A stretch of 64,000 nucleotides of DNA from Chelonoidis abingdonii (GCF_003597395.2 NC_133770.1:16823954-16887953); one strand, 5' to 3'. Shown: positions 38,354 to 49,328, counted from the stretch's first letter. Translations and numbers: made by a program. Notes: generated by a model from the sequence alone, not told the origin.

Positions 38354-39320
38354 TCTGTAAAAGCAGCAGAGAATCCTGTGGCACCTTATAGCCTTACAGA
38401 GGTTTTGGAGCATGAGCTTTCATGGGTGAATACCCACTTCGTCAGATGCATGTGGTGGAAATTTCCAGGAGCAGGTATATATATGCTAGCAAGCAAGCTA
38501 GAGATAACGAGGTTAGTTCAATCAGGGAGGGTGAGGCCCTGTTCTAGCAGTTGAGGTGTGAAAACCAAGAGAGGAGAAACTGGTTCTATAGTTGGCAAGC
38601 CATTCACAGTCTTTGTTTAGTCCAGAGCTGATGATTGTCAAATTTGCAGATGACTGAAGCTCAAGCAGTTTCTCATTTGAAGTCTGGTCCTGAGTTTTTT
38701 GCTGCAGGATGGCACCTTAAGGTCTGCTATAGTGTGGCCAGGGAGGTTTGAAGTGCTCGCCTACAGGTTATATTGTATATAGTGCATTACCTAATACTAT
38801 TTCGGTCCTTTAATCCTTTCCGTAGAAAGAACTGTCCGTTTGCCAATAGTACATAACAGAGGGGCATGTAGCTGGCAAATATGATCATAGCAGTAAGACA
38901 TTGTGTGGGACTGGCAGCGTGAAGACCGGTGATGGGTTGGCTAGATCTGTTGTCCTGTGAGGTGTGTCGCTGGTGTAAGATATGTGGGCGATTGGCATGG
39001 ATGGTTCTCTGAGCTAAGATTACTGATGGTGCGGGTGCAGTCTGGTGAAAATATGTTCAGATTGGCAGTTGGCTGTGCGAGGATTGCCCTGCCACCCAAA
39101 GGCCTGTGAAAAGCGGGATCATTGCCAGAAGGTTTAGATCCTGATGATTGTGCGTTGGAGGTTTAGCAGTAGGACTGGGGAATGGCTTGCCAAATGACAG
39201 AACAGTCCTGGACCTGTTTGAAGTCATCCACGAAGAGTTAAGCATTGGCATGATTGCTCTCATACCAGGAGAGAGATTGTGAGCAGGAGAATGTGCCTGT
39301 CTCGACAGATGGTGTTCTGT
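38354..39320 (-). mobile_element. Penelope-like element 3' part with GIY-YIG remnant
   Basis: On the minus strand the region reads, from right to left: a 'GGQSSHS' linker segment near 39080, a Cys-rich finger region, an 'MYYIG' GIY-YIG-like motif near 38860, the segment 'LQFICKFDTISS'-like near 38640 (frameshifted), and the non-coding 3' tail ('gacgaagtgggtattcaccc'). I recognise this order as the endonuclease end of a vertebrate Penelope-like element. Frames are broken every few tens of codons. The last 30 bp of the tail are missing at 38354. Confidence 0.65.
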
Positions 39321-40416
39321 GGGTACGTCTCATCGCACGATATTATCGGAATTAGCTTAACGATATACATAAACAAGATCATAATAAAACGGTTTTAGCG
39401 CGTCCACATGGGATTCCGAAATCGAGTTGTTTCGCCTGGCCAAAGAACTACCATCGGATTTCAGGAGCGGTTGCACTGTGGGAGCTGTTTCTCAGCTATC
39501 CCTATATTCCCACTCCAGTTGAGACACAGTGGCACTGAATGGCAGAAAAACATTGCCCCGTGGTGCTTGGGTACAGCCACCCTCCCTTTGGAAGGCACGA
39601 GACCCCAACCCTTTGGCGCCTTTTCGCGGTAGGTGCATTGAGGCAAAGCCATTAGGCACAGCAATCTTTCCCTTTTCTTTTCAGTGGTGGTGGGGGGAAT
39701 AAACTGACGGAAGCTTTCACCTGAACCCGCCAGACACTGTGTTTGAACTCAGACATTGGTAGGTAGCCAAGAATGCAAATACATTTTCAAGGATGCTTGT
39801 GGACTGTGTGATAGCTGGAGTTCCTCAGTACCCCCTCCATTCTTCAATGCGTCCATTGAGTCTCATGGCTTCCCGTTCACGCTTGCCACGCAGCGCTGTG
39901 TATCCGTGGTTTTTTATTCAAACGCTTTGGGCATTTTCGTTTCTGTAACGGGCAGCTGATACCATACGATTTTGTCTCCCATAACAGCGATCAGACCAGT
40001 ATTCTCGCGTACGGTCTATGCTGGAGGCTCTTTTTGATTTCAGACTGCATCTGCCACCCTGGATTATCAGAGTCCAGCTGGCAAGCAGAAATGTAACTTT
40101 CAAAGTTTCGCGGGCTTTTTCTGTTTACTGCCCACTTGCATCGAGTTTCACTAATGTGTTCCAGAGCGGTCAGTGGCTGCACTCTGGGATCCGCCGAGGG
40201 CAATAACTGTCGATTTCCGTCCACACGACGTTAATCGAGTTGTATATATCGAATTTTTTAGCGCTACTCCTCATCATGCGGGAGGAGCTTCACGAAATCT
40301 GGATTTTAAGGGCCGTTTACACTCGATATTAATGACGACGTCGTGTGAACGGATACAGCGTTAAATCGGGTATATCGGCCATTAAACCGATTAAAGTACC
40401 AGTGTTAGACCTGGGC
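39321..40416. mobile_element. Long TIR element (PIF/Harbinger-like?), copy 3
   Basis: Starts 'gggtacgtctcatcgcac' and ends near 'gttagacctgggcc', a decayed version of the same inverted ends as copy 2. Internal blocks 'cacgcttgccacgcagcg', 'ctgtttactgccc' and 'gatttccgtccacac' are shared with copy 2. It lacks about 800 bp of copy 2's interior. Sequence is indel-rich. Confidence 0.65.
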
Positions 40417-40419
40417 CTG

Positions 40420-41065
40420 TTTTTCCCAACATTCCTAAGCCTCTGTTGGTGCGGGTGGAGATGTGGGGACTAACCTCAGCATCACCTCTGGCCATGGGTG
40501 GGCCTGGACTGGGGCCCTGGTATGTCCGGATTCCCAATGTGCCCATTGCATTGGGAAAGGCATCTGTGTATACAGCTTATGGTGTCCGTTACCATGGTTG
40601 GGCCACTGGTTAATAAGGGTATTTAGGACCCATCTGCCTCCAGTTAGTCGTCAGTCTTTTGTGATGAGTGATGCGCGAGAAAGCTGGCATGGTTCCTGCA
40701 CATTCATCATCATCATCACTGGACAAGTGTACCGCGCCATGAGAGGTATGGGGATCTTTTCTATAACTTCAGGTAGAGCCCTCAGTACCGAGTAGTGGGG
40801 ACTGCCATGCTGATGACATAGCCAAGTCTCTCTGTTGCAATAATTTCTGTGGCAGTTCTGATGTCAGTGCCGTCAGCGCCGATGGGGGCGCTCTCATTGG
40901 TGCTGTCAGATGTGACGTTGATTGAGTCGGCATGGTCAGTGCCAACTTGGTTTTCTCAGCCAGTGCCGACTGCAATGTCAGTGCCGGAGGACGGAGCCAT
41001 GATGCCTGAGGAGACGCTCGGCACCAGGTCCCTAACCCTAATCCTAAACTGCTGCTACTACTGAC
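40420..41065 (-). mobile_element. Possible gag-like part of DIRS copy C
   Basis: On the minus strand this GC-richer stretch encodes Pro/Ser/Thr-rich peptide ('MRAPPSALTALTSELPQ' type), as in the N-terminal region of DIRS elements. It may be the 5' part of copy C, separated from RNase H by the Penelope-like and long TIR sequences. The RT that should lie between is absent. This is inference from position and composition. Confidence 0.35.
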
Positions 41066-41099
41066 AAGTATTTTGTGAATACTCAAGGTATAGCTAAAA

Positions 41100-41410
41100 A
41101 GCCAAATGGAAGGATTCTGAACTGATAGTGACTGAGTGATATCACAAAGTGAAGAAATTTCCTGTGCAATGAATATAACAGCATAAAGAAAGTATGTGTC
41201 TTGCAAGTTGAGGGTACTGCACCAGTCCATGGGATCTAGAAGGGGTATGATAGATGCAAGAGTCACCACGGAAAAGCTGGTGCACACTACATAAGTATTT
41301 AGAAGTCTCAGTTCTAGTATGGAACACCAATCCTCTTTCTTTTTTGGAATAGGCGGAATAAAATCCTTTTCTGTTGAAAGCTAACAGCATTGGCCCTATT
41401 GAGCTCAACT
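41100..41410 (-). pseudogene. DIRS-like reverse transcriptase N-terminal fragment
   Basis: Two overlapping minus frames together cover the RT start and motif A ('LDPMDWCSTLNLQD'). After this the sequence passes into unrelated Pro/Ser-rich coding, so the YxDD box is absent from this copy. Confidence 0.6.
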
Positions 41411-42112
41411 CCAGCAGAGAACACTTCTTGCCACATTTGACTCATATGAGATTGGTCCCTGAATAGGGGACATGGAGCATGGGGTGCCACAGGAAGGTGT
41501 GGAATGAAATTGGATGGTATACCCCTCTTGGATGACCTAATGCTGATGTAACTGCAGTTTAGGCTTCCTTGGGTGAAAAAAGGTGGGAACAAAAAGGAGG
41601 GAGGAAGGTATAACTCTGCAAATTCTAGTCTGGTATCCTCAACTGAAACATCAAAATTGCTGTTTCTGAAACTAAGAGAGTTGGCTTCCAAATAGTGAGG
41701 GTGGGCTCTCTCTCTTTGGAATCTCAGCCTCTCTCTCATCTGATCCTACTGTTTCTGATGATAAAAATTCAAACAAGTGACGGCTCAGATGTCCATCTAG
41801 AATAAAACTGAAGATTAGAATGCTTCCTCCTAAAATCTGGGAACTAAGTATAGATTGAGAGTATTTCAAGGAGTGCAATGTTTCATCCATTTTTTTTAAT
41901 TAAAGAGATCCTTTGCATCAAATGGTAAGCCCTGCACAGTTGTTTAGGCCTCCTCAGGAAGTCCCAAATCAGATATCTATGAACCTCTTCTCCTTGTAAA
42001 CCCTACAGCCATTGATCTCTCTCATGTCAGCAGAATCCAGGGCTGTTTGTAAAGAGGTCTTAGCAATGAGTTTTCCCTATGAACAAATAGATTCATCTTT
42101 CAGATCTGCAAG

Positions 42113-42312
42113 TACACCTCTACCCCAGGATATAATGCTGTCCGCAGGAGCCAAAAAATCTTACCACGTCATAGGTGAAACCGCATTATATCAAACTTGC
42201 TTTGATCGGCCAGAGTGAGCAGCACTCCCCCTCCCCCGCCCCAGCGCTGTTTTACAACGTTATATCTGAATGTGTGTTATATCTCGTCACATTATATCGG
42301 GATAGAGGTGTA
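42113..42312. mobile_element. Tigger-like MITE nested in DIRS copy D
   Basis: Inverted ends are 'tacacctctaccccaggata' and 'ttatatcgggatagaggtgt', with TA borders. The interior shares 'gccaaaaaatcttaccacg' with the copy at 3538-3724 in reverse orientation ('ggtaagattttttggc'). Confidence 0.8.
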
Positions 42313-42769
42313 GTTTATCTAAGAATTTTGTTGCTCTATCCCATTAAATATAATTACACTTCACCAGCATAGCCAGATAATTTGTAATTATAACCTGAAG
42401 AGAGACAGAAGAAAAAACATTTTGACCAAAAAGATCAATTTTTGGAGAGTCTCTTTCTCTTAGAAGGGACTGCAATACCTCCCACTTAGATCTTTCATTA
42501 ACTGCAGTAACCACTAGAGATTAAGCAAATAGAAATATTCAAATCCCTTTGGTGGGACTTGATATTTGCATTCAGTCCTCTGAGGTTGCTATGGTGGATG
42601 CTGGAGTAGCCCGTAAATTGAAGGATTCCCTCAATAATTGGAAGAGATATTCTACTTTGTGCATCTGATTGAAGATTATCAAATAGCGTGTATGTTTTCT
42701 TCTGAACAAACTCCAAGGGAAATGATCACTGCCATTCTGTCAGGAGTAATGACTTGCAGCTAGCCTAGT

Positions 42770-43265
42770 TATGTACTAGCTTAACCCCCAGGCAACCTAA
42801 CGAGCACAGCTGACCTGTAGTAGACTGCCCCACCTGATTGGCTGGAAGAATCAGCAGACCAGCTGTTAAGCCCAGCAGCAGCAGTAGTACAATGGCTGCT
42901 CAAAGCATTCATCTGTGGCTGTATTAGCTTCTGCTCCTGCCTTGTACAAGTTCCACTCCTGTCCTATGGCAGACCTATTCCAGCTCTACTCTTGCCTTAG
43001 ACCCAGCCTTGCTCCTGCCTTCCCTGACTCCAGATAACCCAGCTCCTATTCCTGGCTCTGACTCTGGTCTGAGGCTTGGCTCTGGCATTCAGCCTTTGAC
43101 TCCAGTTCTGACCTCTGGCTTTGATTCCTGACTTTGGCTCTGGCTTGACTCTGGGATCAAGCATTCGGTCTCTGACTCTGGTTCCGACCCTTGGTTCCAA
43201 CTCCCAGCTCTCAACTCCTGCTTCAATCGCTATGTCTGACTTCCCACATTCCAGTCCTTAACACA
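42770..43265. mobile_element. Probable LTR fragment with CT-rich degenerate repeats
   Basis: 42980-43200 repeats units such as 'tggctctgactctgg' and 'tgactccagttctgacc' in degenerate form. This composition is typical of an LTR class that I remember from turtles. There is no coding gene; the minus frame at 42997-43200 is the complement of the repeat. Confidence 0.4.
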
Positions 43266-43299
43266 TTCTCTTTAACAGCTCCTGATAAGTTTTAAAATC

Positions 43300-45090
43300 A
43301 TCTACAATTGTGGGAACACACTTGCTAGGTTAATTAAGTCCTCAAATCATGATTTAAAGACTTCAAGTTACAGAGAATCCACCATCTATATTGCTTTAAA
43401 CCTGCAAGTGACCTGTGCTCTAAGCTGCAGAGAAAGGTGAAAACGTCCGGCGTCTCTGCCAATCTGACCCAGGGGAAAATTCCTTCCTGACCCCAAATAT
43501 GGCAATCAGTTAGACCCTAGTATCAGAGGGGTAGCCGTGTTAGTCTGGATCTGTAAAAGCAGCAGAGAATCCTGTGGCACCTTATATGCATCTGACGAAG
43601 TGGGTATTCACCCACAAAAGCTCATGCTCCAAAACGTCAGTTAGACCCTAAGCATGTGGGCAAGACCCACTGGCCAGACACCTGGGAAAGAATTCTCTGT
43701 AGTAACTCAGAGCCCTCCTCATCTAGTATCCTATCACTGGGCATTGGAGATATTTGCTGCTAGCAGCTGCAGCATAGCTACATCCCATTATAGACATCTC
43801 ATCATACCATCCCCTCCATAAACTTATAAAGCTTAGTATGGAAGCCAGTTAGGGTTTTTTTGCACCCACTGCTCCCCATGGAAGGCTATTCCAGAACTTC
43901 ACTCTTCTGATGGTTAGAAAACTTCATCTAATTTCAAGCCTAAACTTATTGCTGGCCAGTTTATATCCATATGTTCTTGTGTCCACACTGGTGGTTAACT
44001 TAAATAACTTCTCTCCCTCCCTGGTATTTATCCCTCCGATGTATTTGTAGAGAGCAATCATATTTCCCCTCAGCCTTCTTTTGGTTAGGCTAAACAAGCC
44101 AAGCCCTTTGAGTCTCCTCTCATAAAGCAGGTTTTCCATTCCTCAGATCATCTTAGTAGCCCTCCTCTGCACCTGTTCCAATTTGAATTCATCTTAAACA
44201 TGGGAGACCAGAGCTGCACACAGTATTCCAGATGAGGTCTCACCAGTGCCTTGTATAATGGACACTTCCCTATCTCAACTGGAAATACCTCACCTAAGAC
44301 TGCATTAGCCTTTTTCACAGAGGCATCACATTGGTGGCTCATAGTAATAATAATATAATCAACCCTGGTCTTTCTCCTCTTCTGTCACTTCTGACTGATA
44401 AATCCTGAGCTTAGAGCAAAAATTCTTGTTAATTAGTCCCTACATGCATGACCTTGCACTTTGCACTATTAAATTTCATCCCATTTCCATTACTCCAGTT
44501 TTTAAGGTCTTCCAGATTTTGTATGGATATTCCAGTCCTCCTCCATGTGTCATCCACAAATTTTATTAGCACAACTTTTTGTGCCAAGATCAATAATAAA
44601 AATGTTAAATAAGATTGGTCCCAAGACCAATCTCTGAGGAATTCCACTAGTAACCTCCCTCCAGCCTGACAGTTCACCTTTCAGTGTGAGCCGTTGTAGT
44701 CTCCCCTTTAACCAGTTCCTTATCCACCTTTCAATTCTCATATTAATCCCAATCTTCTCTAATAATTTCCCACGTAGAACTGTATCAAATTACTTACTGA
44801 ATTACAGATAGATTAGATCTACTGCATTACCTTTGTATAAAAAAAAAAAATCAGTTATCTTCTCAAAGAAGGAGATCAGGTTGATCTGGTACAATCTCCC
44901 TTTTGTAACACCATGTTGTATTTTATCCCAATTACCATTTGCCTCTATGTCCTTAACTACTTTCTCTTTCAAAATTTGTTCCATGACCTTGCATTCAACT
45001 GAGGTCAAACTAACAGGCCTGTAGTTTCCCGGATCATTTTTTCCCCTTTCTTAAAAACAGGAACTATATTAGCAATTTTCCAGCAGATAA
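43300..45090 (-). mobile_element. CR1 LINE, minus strand, RT and 3' region
   Basis: Minus frames encode 'TSVECKVMEQILKEKVVKDI' (44802-45008), 'EVTSGIPQRLVLGPILFNIF' (44550-44741), then 'LIKFVDDTWRRTG' with the RT active-site box as FVDD and 'KFNSAKCKVMHVGT' (44429-44677), 'GKCPLYKALVRPHLEYCVQ' (44148-44342) and 'GLFSLTKRRLRGNMIALYKY' (43924-44139). These are the CR1 blocks in order. Stops and shifts separate them. A short Penelope-like piece lies inside the 3' region at 43520-43636. Confidence 0.9.
43520..43636 (-). mobile_element. 117-bp Penelope-like 3' end with 14-bp TSD
   Basis: The insert 'gtatcagaggggtagccgtg...' is the reverse complement of the 3' end seen at 21520-21638 and 38354-38460. 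A perfect 14-bp duplication 'tcagttagaccctа'-type (ending in ccta) lies at 43506-43519 and 43637-43650. It is 5'-truncated. The long duplication indicates target-primed insertion. Confidence 0.8.
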
Positions 45091-45592
45091 TGCTGCGCTT
45101 CTGATGAGCAAGACATCTCTAAATCAGTTAGAATCTTATAGTCCATGTGTGACATATTGGGGCACAGTTCAGACCAGTGGGGGCTGTGTCAACCCTGCCC
45201 TGTAAACTTAGGTGCATTACAATGCCATGCTGGTAGTGGCTCCCATTTGGGCTGCTCACAAACAGCCTTCCAGCATGCAAGCCACACCCTGAGTGTCTGT
45301 GTGTAATTGCAATCTCCCAGTTACACCCTGGCCCCTCACCAGCCTTGGTTATATTGCAGGATGACCACAACACCCCCTCAGTTCCAGCTCTTCCCCCAGA
45401 AATATAGGTCCTGTACTGTCCAGCCTTCTCATGGACAGTACAAATATATTAAATCCATTATTCCTTTAAGGAAATAATATGCCAGCTTATTACCTTAATA
45501 GTCACAGACACTTCAGTATAAATATACTGGATTAGATAAAAGAGTAAAACAAGTTTATGAACTACAAAGAGATAGATTTTAAGTGAGTATAA

Positions 45593-46183
45593 ATAATGTA
45601 TTAGCAGGACTATTGTGAGTAAGACATGAGAAGTAATTCTTCCATTCTACTCTGCGCTGATTAGGCCTCAACTGGAGTACTGTGTCTAGTTCTTGATGTT
45701 GCATTTCAGGAAAGATGTGGTCAAATTGGAGAAAGTCCAGAGAAGAGCAACAAACATGATTAAAGGTCTAGAAAACATGACCTATGAGGGAAGATTGAAA
45801 AAATTGGGTTTGCTTAGTCTGGAGAAGAGAAGACATGATAACAGGACATGATAACAGCTTTCAAGTACATAAAAGGTTGTTACAAGGAGGAGAGAGAAAA
45901 ATTGTTCTTCTTAACCTCCGAGGATAGGACAAGAAGCAATGGGCTTAAATTGCAGCAAAGGAGGTTTCAGCTGAACATTAGGAAAAACTTCCTGTCAGAG
46001 TGGTTCAGTACTGGAATAAATTGCCTAGAGAGGTTGTGAAATCTCCATCACTGGAGATTTTTGAGAGCAGGTTAGACAAACAACTGTCAGAAATGGTCTA
46101 GATAATACTTAGTCCTGCCATGAGTGCAGGGGACTGGACTTGATGACCTCCTGAGGTCCCTTCCAGTCCTATGATCTATGAGG
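45593..46183 (+). mobile_element. CR1 3' fragment nested in the LTR
   Basis: 'gagaagtaattcttccattc' then 'aggcctcaactggagtactg' and the frame '[20 protein letters not shown]' (45848-46039) are the CR1 C-terminal coding and 3' region. It ends with 'ccttccagtcctatgatctatga'-type tail (45 bases from 46140). LTR sequence resumes with 'ggcataaaagaaatg'. Confidence 0.85.
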
Positions 46184-46485
46184 CATAAAAGAAATGATTA
46201 CAAGAAAAATAAAGATAAAACACTAACTAGTACCTACTTAAGAAATGATCTTAGTTGCAAGGAAAACTCTCTCACCACATGCTCCAGCAGATTACTGACC
46301 AAACTCATCAGATCAGGACTCCTCTCCCCAAGTCCAACTGCTGCTTTCTTTTGTCTTTTCAGGTGCGAAGAATGCCATGGGCATGGAGAGCGAGGGGTGC
46401 CTTGAGGTGTTTCTCTCTCTTTTTTATAGTTTCAGTCTCCCTCTTGAAAAACATTTCTAGTTGAGACCCAGAAGAAAAAGAGCGT

Positions 46486-46878
46486 ATAACCATGTTTACA
46501 CTACTAAATTATATTGACCTAACTTACATCGACATACAGACATCACAATTATTCAACTGCTTGTGTGTGTGAACTTTTGGCTCCTTGTGTCGGCAGTGTA
46601 CATCTTCACTAGGAGCACTTGTATTGCCAGTGTGGGGCATTGTGAGACAGCTCCTGAAAGCCAGTAACAGTTAATATAAGCAACACAGTGTCTACGCTGA
46701 CACTTCGTCGACCTAATTACACCAGCTGTGACTCTATGCCACTCCTGGAGGTGGTGGTACTAAATCAGAGTAGAGAGGCTCTTATGTTGTCAGGAGCCAC
46801 ATTTAAATGAAGACACTTCCACAGCTAGTTCCACAGCTAGTTGCTTACGTCAACCTAACCCTATAGTGTAGAGCAGGC
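46486..46878. mobile_element. TIR element ('tctacact' family) nested in the LTR
   Basis: The left end 'ataaccatgtttacactac' and right end 'tatagtgtagagcaggcc' form inverted ends of the same general type as 55571-55836 and 57331-57618. Sub-terminal blocks 'attgacctaacttac' and 'gcttacgtcaacctaac' also pair. It is non-coding. Confidence 0.65.
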
Positions 46879-47245
46879 CTCTGTGAAAAGATACTCCCCG
46901 CTGCTTTTATTCACCAGTTTGAACTTCCTTTGTTTTCCCTCCCTGCTTGATGACTCTATTTACTGTTTAAATGTAAATTAAGGCAAGCATACATTCCTTC
47001 TTTTGTTTAGGACATACCTGACTTCTGCTTGGGCTCGGCTGTGAGGTTTGGAACATGCGTTAATAACATCATACAAGGGAATCTTGTAACTTCATATACA
47101 GTGTTGCCACACATATTTTACCAGGACAATACTGACCACCAAATTGATGAGTTTTCAAAGGATACCTTACAAGTGATACTTTCTACAAAGATCATTACAA
47201 TAGTGTGTACAGTGTGAACACAAGGATGTATTCTGTCACACCATG

Positions 47246-47683
47246 CCATCAAGTGTATGGACTAGGGGGTCTGGAAGCAAGATTTGGCCATCCTGCTGAG
47301 ATATCAAATCTGGGGTCACAGGAAGAGATCAGTACACTCCTCAGAAGAGGTGAAGGAAGTCTGGAAATCAGAATTATCCTCATGATATCTTGCCTTCTCT
47401 TCTGTACTACCCTCTTGAGTAGAATGAGGGAAAGGGGTAGAAGAGATCTGTTCCCCCAGTTGAAAAAGAATGGATCTGATACAGACAAGATAACTACTCC
47501 TGGTGTCGAGCAGATTCCACTGCTCTACAGCCAAAATGCTTCTGAAATAAATGTAGTCAAACTTACTAATTCTGGGTCACTGAGAACGAAAAAGATGCTT
47601 AAAATTGTTGATTGACTCTAGCCTAGCTGTTGGGCTCCAGACTACAGCAGTGGAATCTCCTGGCAGGTGATGTTAGGGTTTCC
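47246..47683. other. Upstream region of the intact ORF
   Basis: This lies between the LTR duplication and the first ATG of the ORF at 47684. The frame at 47205-47615 (136 codons) ends 15 bp before the ORF frame opens; it starts inside the LTR and shows no domain. It may be 5' non-coding sequence of the same element as the ORF. No TATA box is obvious. Confidence 0.35.
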
Positions 47684-48730
47684 ATGTTCCATGACCTTCA
47701 AAAGGATCTTGTCCCATTCTTCTTCATGGAAGGTGATCTTGTAGCCTGCAACAACATCGATGGTGTGATGGCAGCCCTCAACATCGTTCACGATCCAGAA
47801 GAGTGGAGACTGTTCATTGATTCATCGAAGACGAGTCTTAAAGCTGTTTTGCTGCATAATGGCAATGTTTTGCCATCAATTCCAGTTGGTCATGCAGTCC
47901 ATATGAAGGAAACCTATGACAACATGAAACAACTTTTGAGGTGCATAAACTATGACCAACATCAGTGGCAGCTTTGTGGCGATTTGAAGGTTGTTGCTCT
48001 CTTGCTTGGTCTGCAGACTGGATACACAAAGTACTGCTGTTTTCTCTGCGAATGGGATAGTCGTGCAAGAGATTCCCACTACATCAAGAAAGATTGGCCA
48101 CTCCGACAGTCATTGGAGCCTGGGAGGAAAAGTGTTCAGCATCCACCACTTGTTGAATCAAGGAAGATTTTGTTACCACCCTTACACATCAAGCTGGGTC
48201 TGATGAAGAACTTTGTCATGGCCATTGACAAAACACAAGCAGCTTTCAAGTACCTCCGTGGAAAATTTCCAAGGTTAAGTGAAGCTAAGATAAAGGAAGG
48301 TGTCTTTGTTGGTCCTCAGATTCGTGAACTTCTTCAAGATGATGCATTTGACCATGCACTGCGTGGCAAGGAAAAGACGGCATGGAAAGCCTTCCAGTTA
48401 GTGGCAATAAATTTTCTCGGAAACAACAAGGCAGACAACTACAGGTTGTTGGTGGAAAACCTCCTCAAGGCATACAAAAGCCTTGGTTGCAACATGTCAC
48501 TAAAGATACATTTTTTGCACTCTCATCTAGATTTTTTTCCACCGAACTGCGGAGCAGTGAGCGACGAGCACGGCGAGCGATTTCACCAGGACATTGCAAC
48601 AGTGGAGAAACGCTATCAGGGCAAATGGAGCCCATCAATGCTTGCAGACTATTGCTGGACAGTGACACGAGATGCTCCATTTAATGAATACTCGGCTCAT
48701 CTTGGCTTGTCTCTTGTAGACACTAAATAG
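47684..48730 (+). CDS. Intact intronless ORF, transposase-like uncharacterised protein
   Basis: An open frame runs from 47627 to the TAG at 48728-48730. The first ATG is at 47684, giving 348 codons; earlier codons (from a TTG at 47630) are open and resemble family sequence, so the protein may be 5'-truncated. Numbering from 47630, it has 'RLFIDSSK' (Asp 64) followed by beta-strand-like 'LKAVLLHNG', then 'LCGDLKVVALLLGL' (Asp 118), a 'CCFLCEWDSR' finger (Cys 137, Cys 140, with His 150), 'LPPLHIKLGLMKNFV', and 'HSHLDFFPPNCGAVSDEHGE' with 'RFHQDI' (Glu 313 and 316) near the C-terminus. This spacing of D, D and E with a CxxC...H insert suggests an RNase H-fold transposase. I recall the family as a multi-copy protein of arthropods and some vertebrates, without a settled name. 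A poly(A) signal follows at 48773. Function is inferred. Confidence 0.7.
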   Translation: MFHDLQKDLVPFFFMEGDLVACNNIDGVMAALNIVHDPEEWRLFIDSSKTSLKAVLLHNGNVLPSIPVGHAVHMKETYDNMKQLLRCINYDQHQWQLCGDLKVVALLLGLQTGYTKYCCFLCEWDSRARDSHYIKKDWPLRQSLEPGRKSVQHPPLVESRKILLPPLHIKLGLMKNFVMAIDKTQAAFKYLRGKFPRLSEAKIKEGVFVGPQIRELLQDDAFDHALRGKEKTAWKAFQLVAINFLGNNKADNYRLLVENLLKAYKSLGCNMSLKIHFLHSHLDFFPPNCGAVSDEHGERFHQDIATVEKRYQGKWSPSMLADYCWTVTRDAPFNEYSAHLGLSLVDTK

Positions 48731-48772
48731 GACTGAACTATGTACATAATAGTTTTTTGCCTTTTGTTTCAT

Positions 48773-48778
48773 AATAAA
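48773..48778 (+). terminator. Poly(A) signal after the intact ORF
   Basis: AATAAA lies 43 bp after the stop codon of the transposase-like ORF. Confidence 0.6.
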
Positions 48779-49049
48779 TTTTATGTATATAACCCTTTTG
48801 CTGATTTTTAAAGTGTTACATAAACAGGACAGGTGAACTATTATCATGTAAAGCAAACAAACACATGAAAAGACCTAGGTTTACAATTTATGATTAAAAC
48901 TCTACTATCTACACAATATACATAGACATAAAATGTAAAAAAAAACTTAAATATCTTAGAAACAGTAGCCAATCAGTTGTTTAAATTGCCATATTTGAAT
49001 TCAGCACATCAAAATACATAATAAATACCACATTTTATCTCTGAAGCAG
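48779..49049. other. AT-rich 3' flank of the ORF
   Basis: No coding sequence is seen. The element that carries the ORF probably ends here, but I found no inverted repeat or duplication to fix its border. Confidence 0.35.
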
Positions 49050-49328
49050 ACGACTTCTCAAAAATTGTAGACCAGTGTTCTCAGGCATTTGGCATTGTCT
49101 GCCCTTGAGACCAGATGTATCTCTTTGTGATCCCATGGAACAAATATTTTCTTCAGACAATAACATTTTCAGAGACTATCTGTGTAACTCCTCCCTGTCT
49201 TTGCTCAGTTGATCTGCTAGGTTGTTGTCTTCTCCTGCTAAGTGTAATGCTACTGAGTAAATGTTGTGAAGGACACATCGGTCCGATAGTGTTATAGCTT
49301 TCTTACACAGCTGGGAGGAACAAGCTCC

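Larger units (their letters stand above)
41070..42740 (-). mobile_element. DIRS-like retrotransposon copy D (gag side and RT start)
   Basis: Minus frames encode 'FNRKGFYSAYSKK' (41142-41408) and 'FSVVTLASIIPLLDPMDW' followed by 'CSTLNLQDTYF' (40769-41287). This matches the start of the DIRS reverse transcriptase through motif A, whose Asp precedes 'MDW...LNLQD'. The region to the right up to 42740 should be the gag side but is decayed. A Tigger-like MITE interrupts it at 42113-42312. Confidence 0.65.
45148..47240 (-). mobile_element. Solo LTR with two nested insertions
   Basis: The outer ends are 'tgtgacatattggggcac' and 'gtattctgtcaca'. A perfect 5-bp duplication 'ccatg' flanks it at 45143-45147 and 47241-47245. 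The LTR body is split by a CR1 fragment (45593-46183) and a TIR element (46486-46878), leaving about 1.1 kb of LTR. Orientation is set by homology of its right part, reversed, with the LTR at 34808-35774. Confidence 0.8.

Noticed and set aside
40769..41287. 172-codon minus frame as an intact gene
   Set aside because: It starts in RT motif sequence and continues into unrelated Pro/Ser-rich coding, so it is a chimera of broken element parts.
41314..41739. 141-codon minus frame as a separate gene
   Set aside because: It overlaps the DIRS-like copy D and shows no domain; it is best seen as part of the decayed element.
42997..43200. Arg-rich repetitive protein on the minus strand
   Set aside because: It is the translation of a degenerate CT-rich repeat inside an LTR-like sequence.
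47205..47615. 136-codon frame upstream of the intact ORF
   Set aside because: It begins within the LTR and has no domain. It may be 5' non-coding sequence of the same element.
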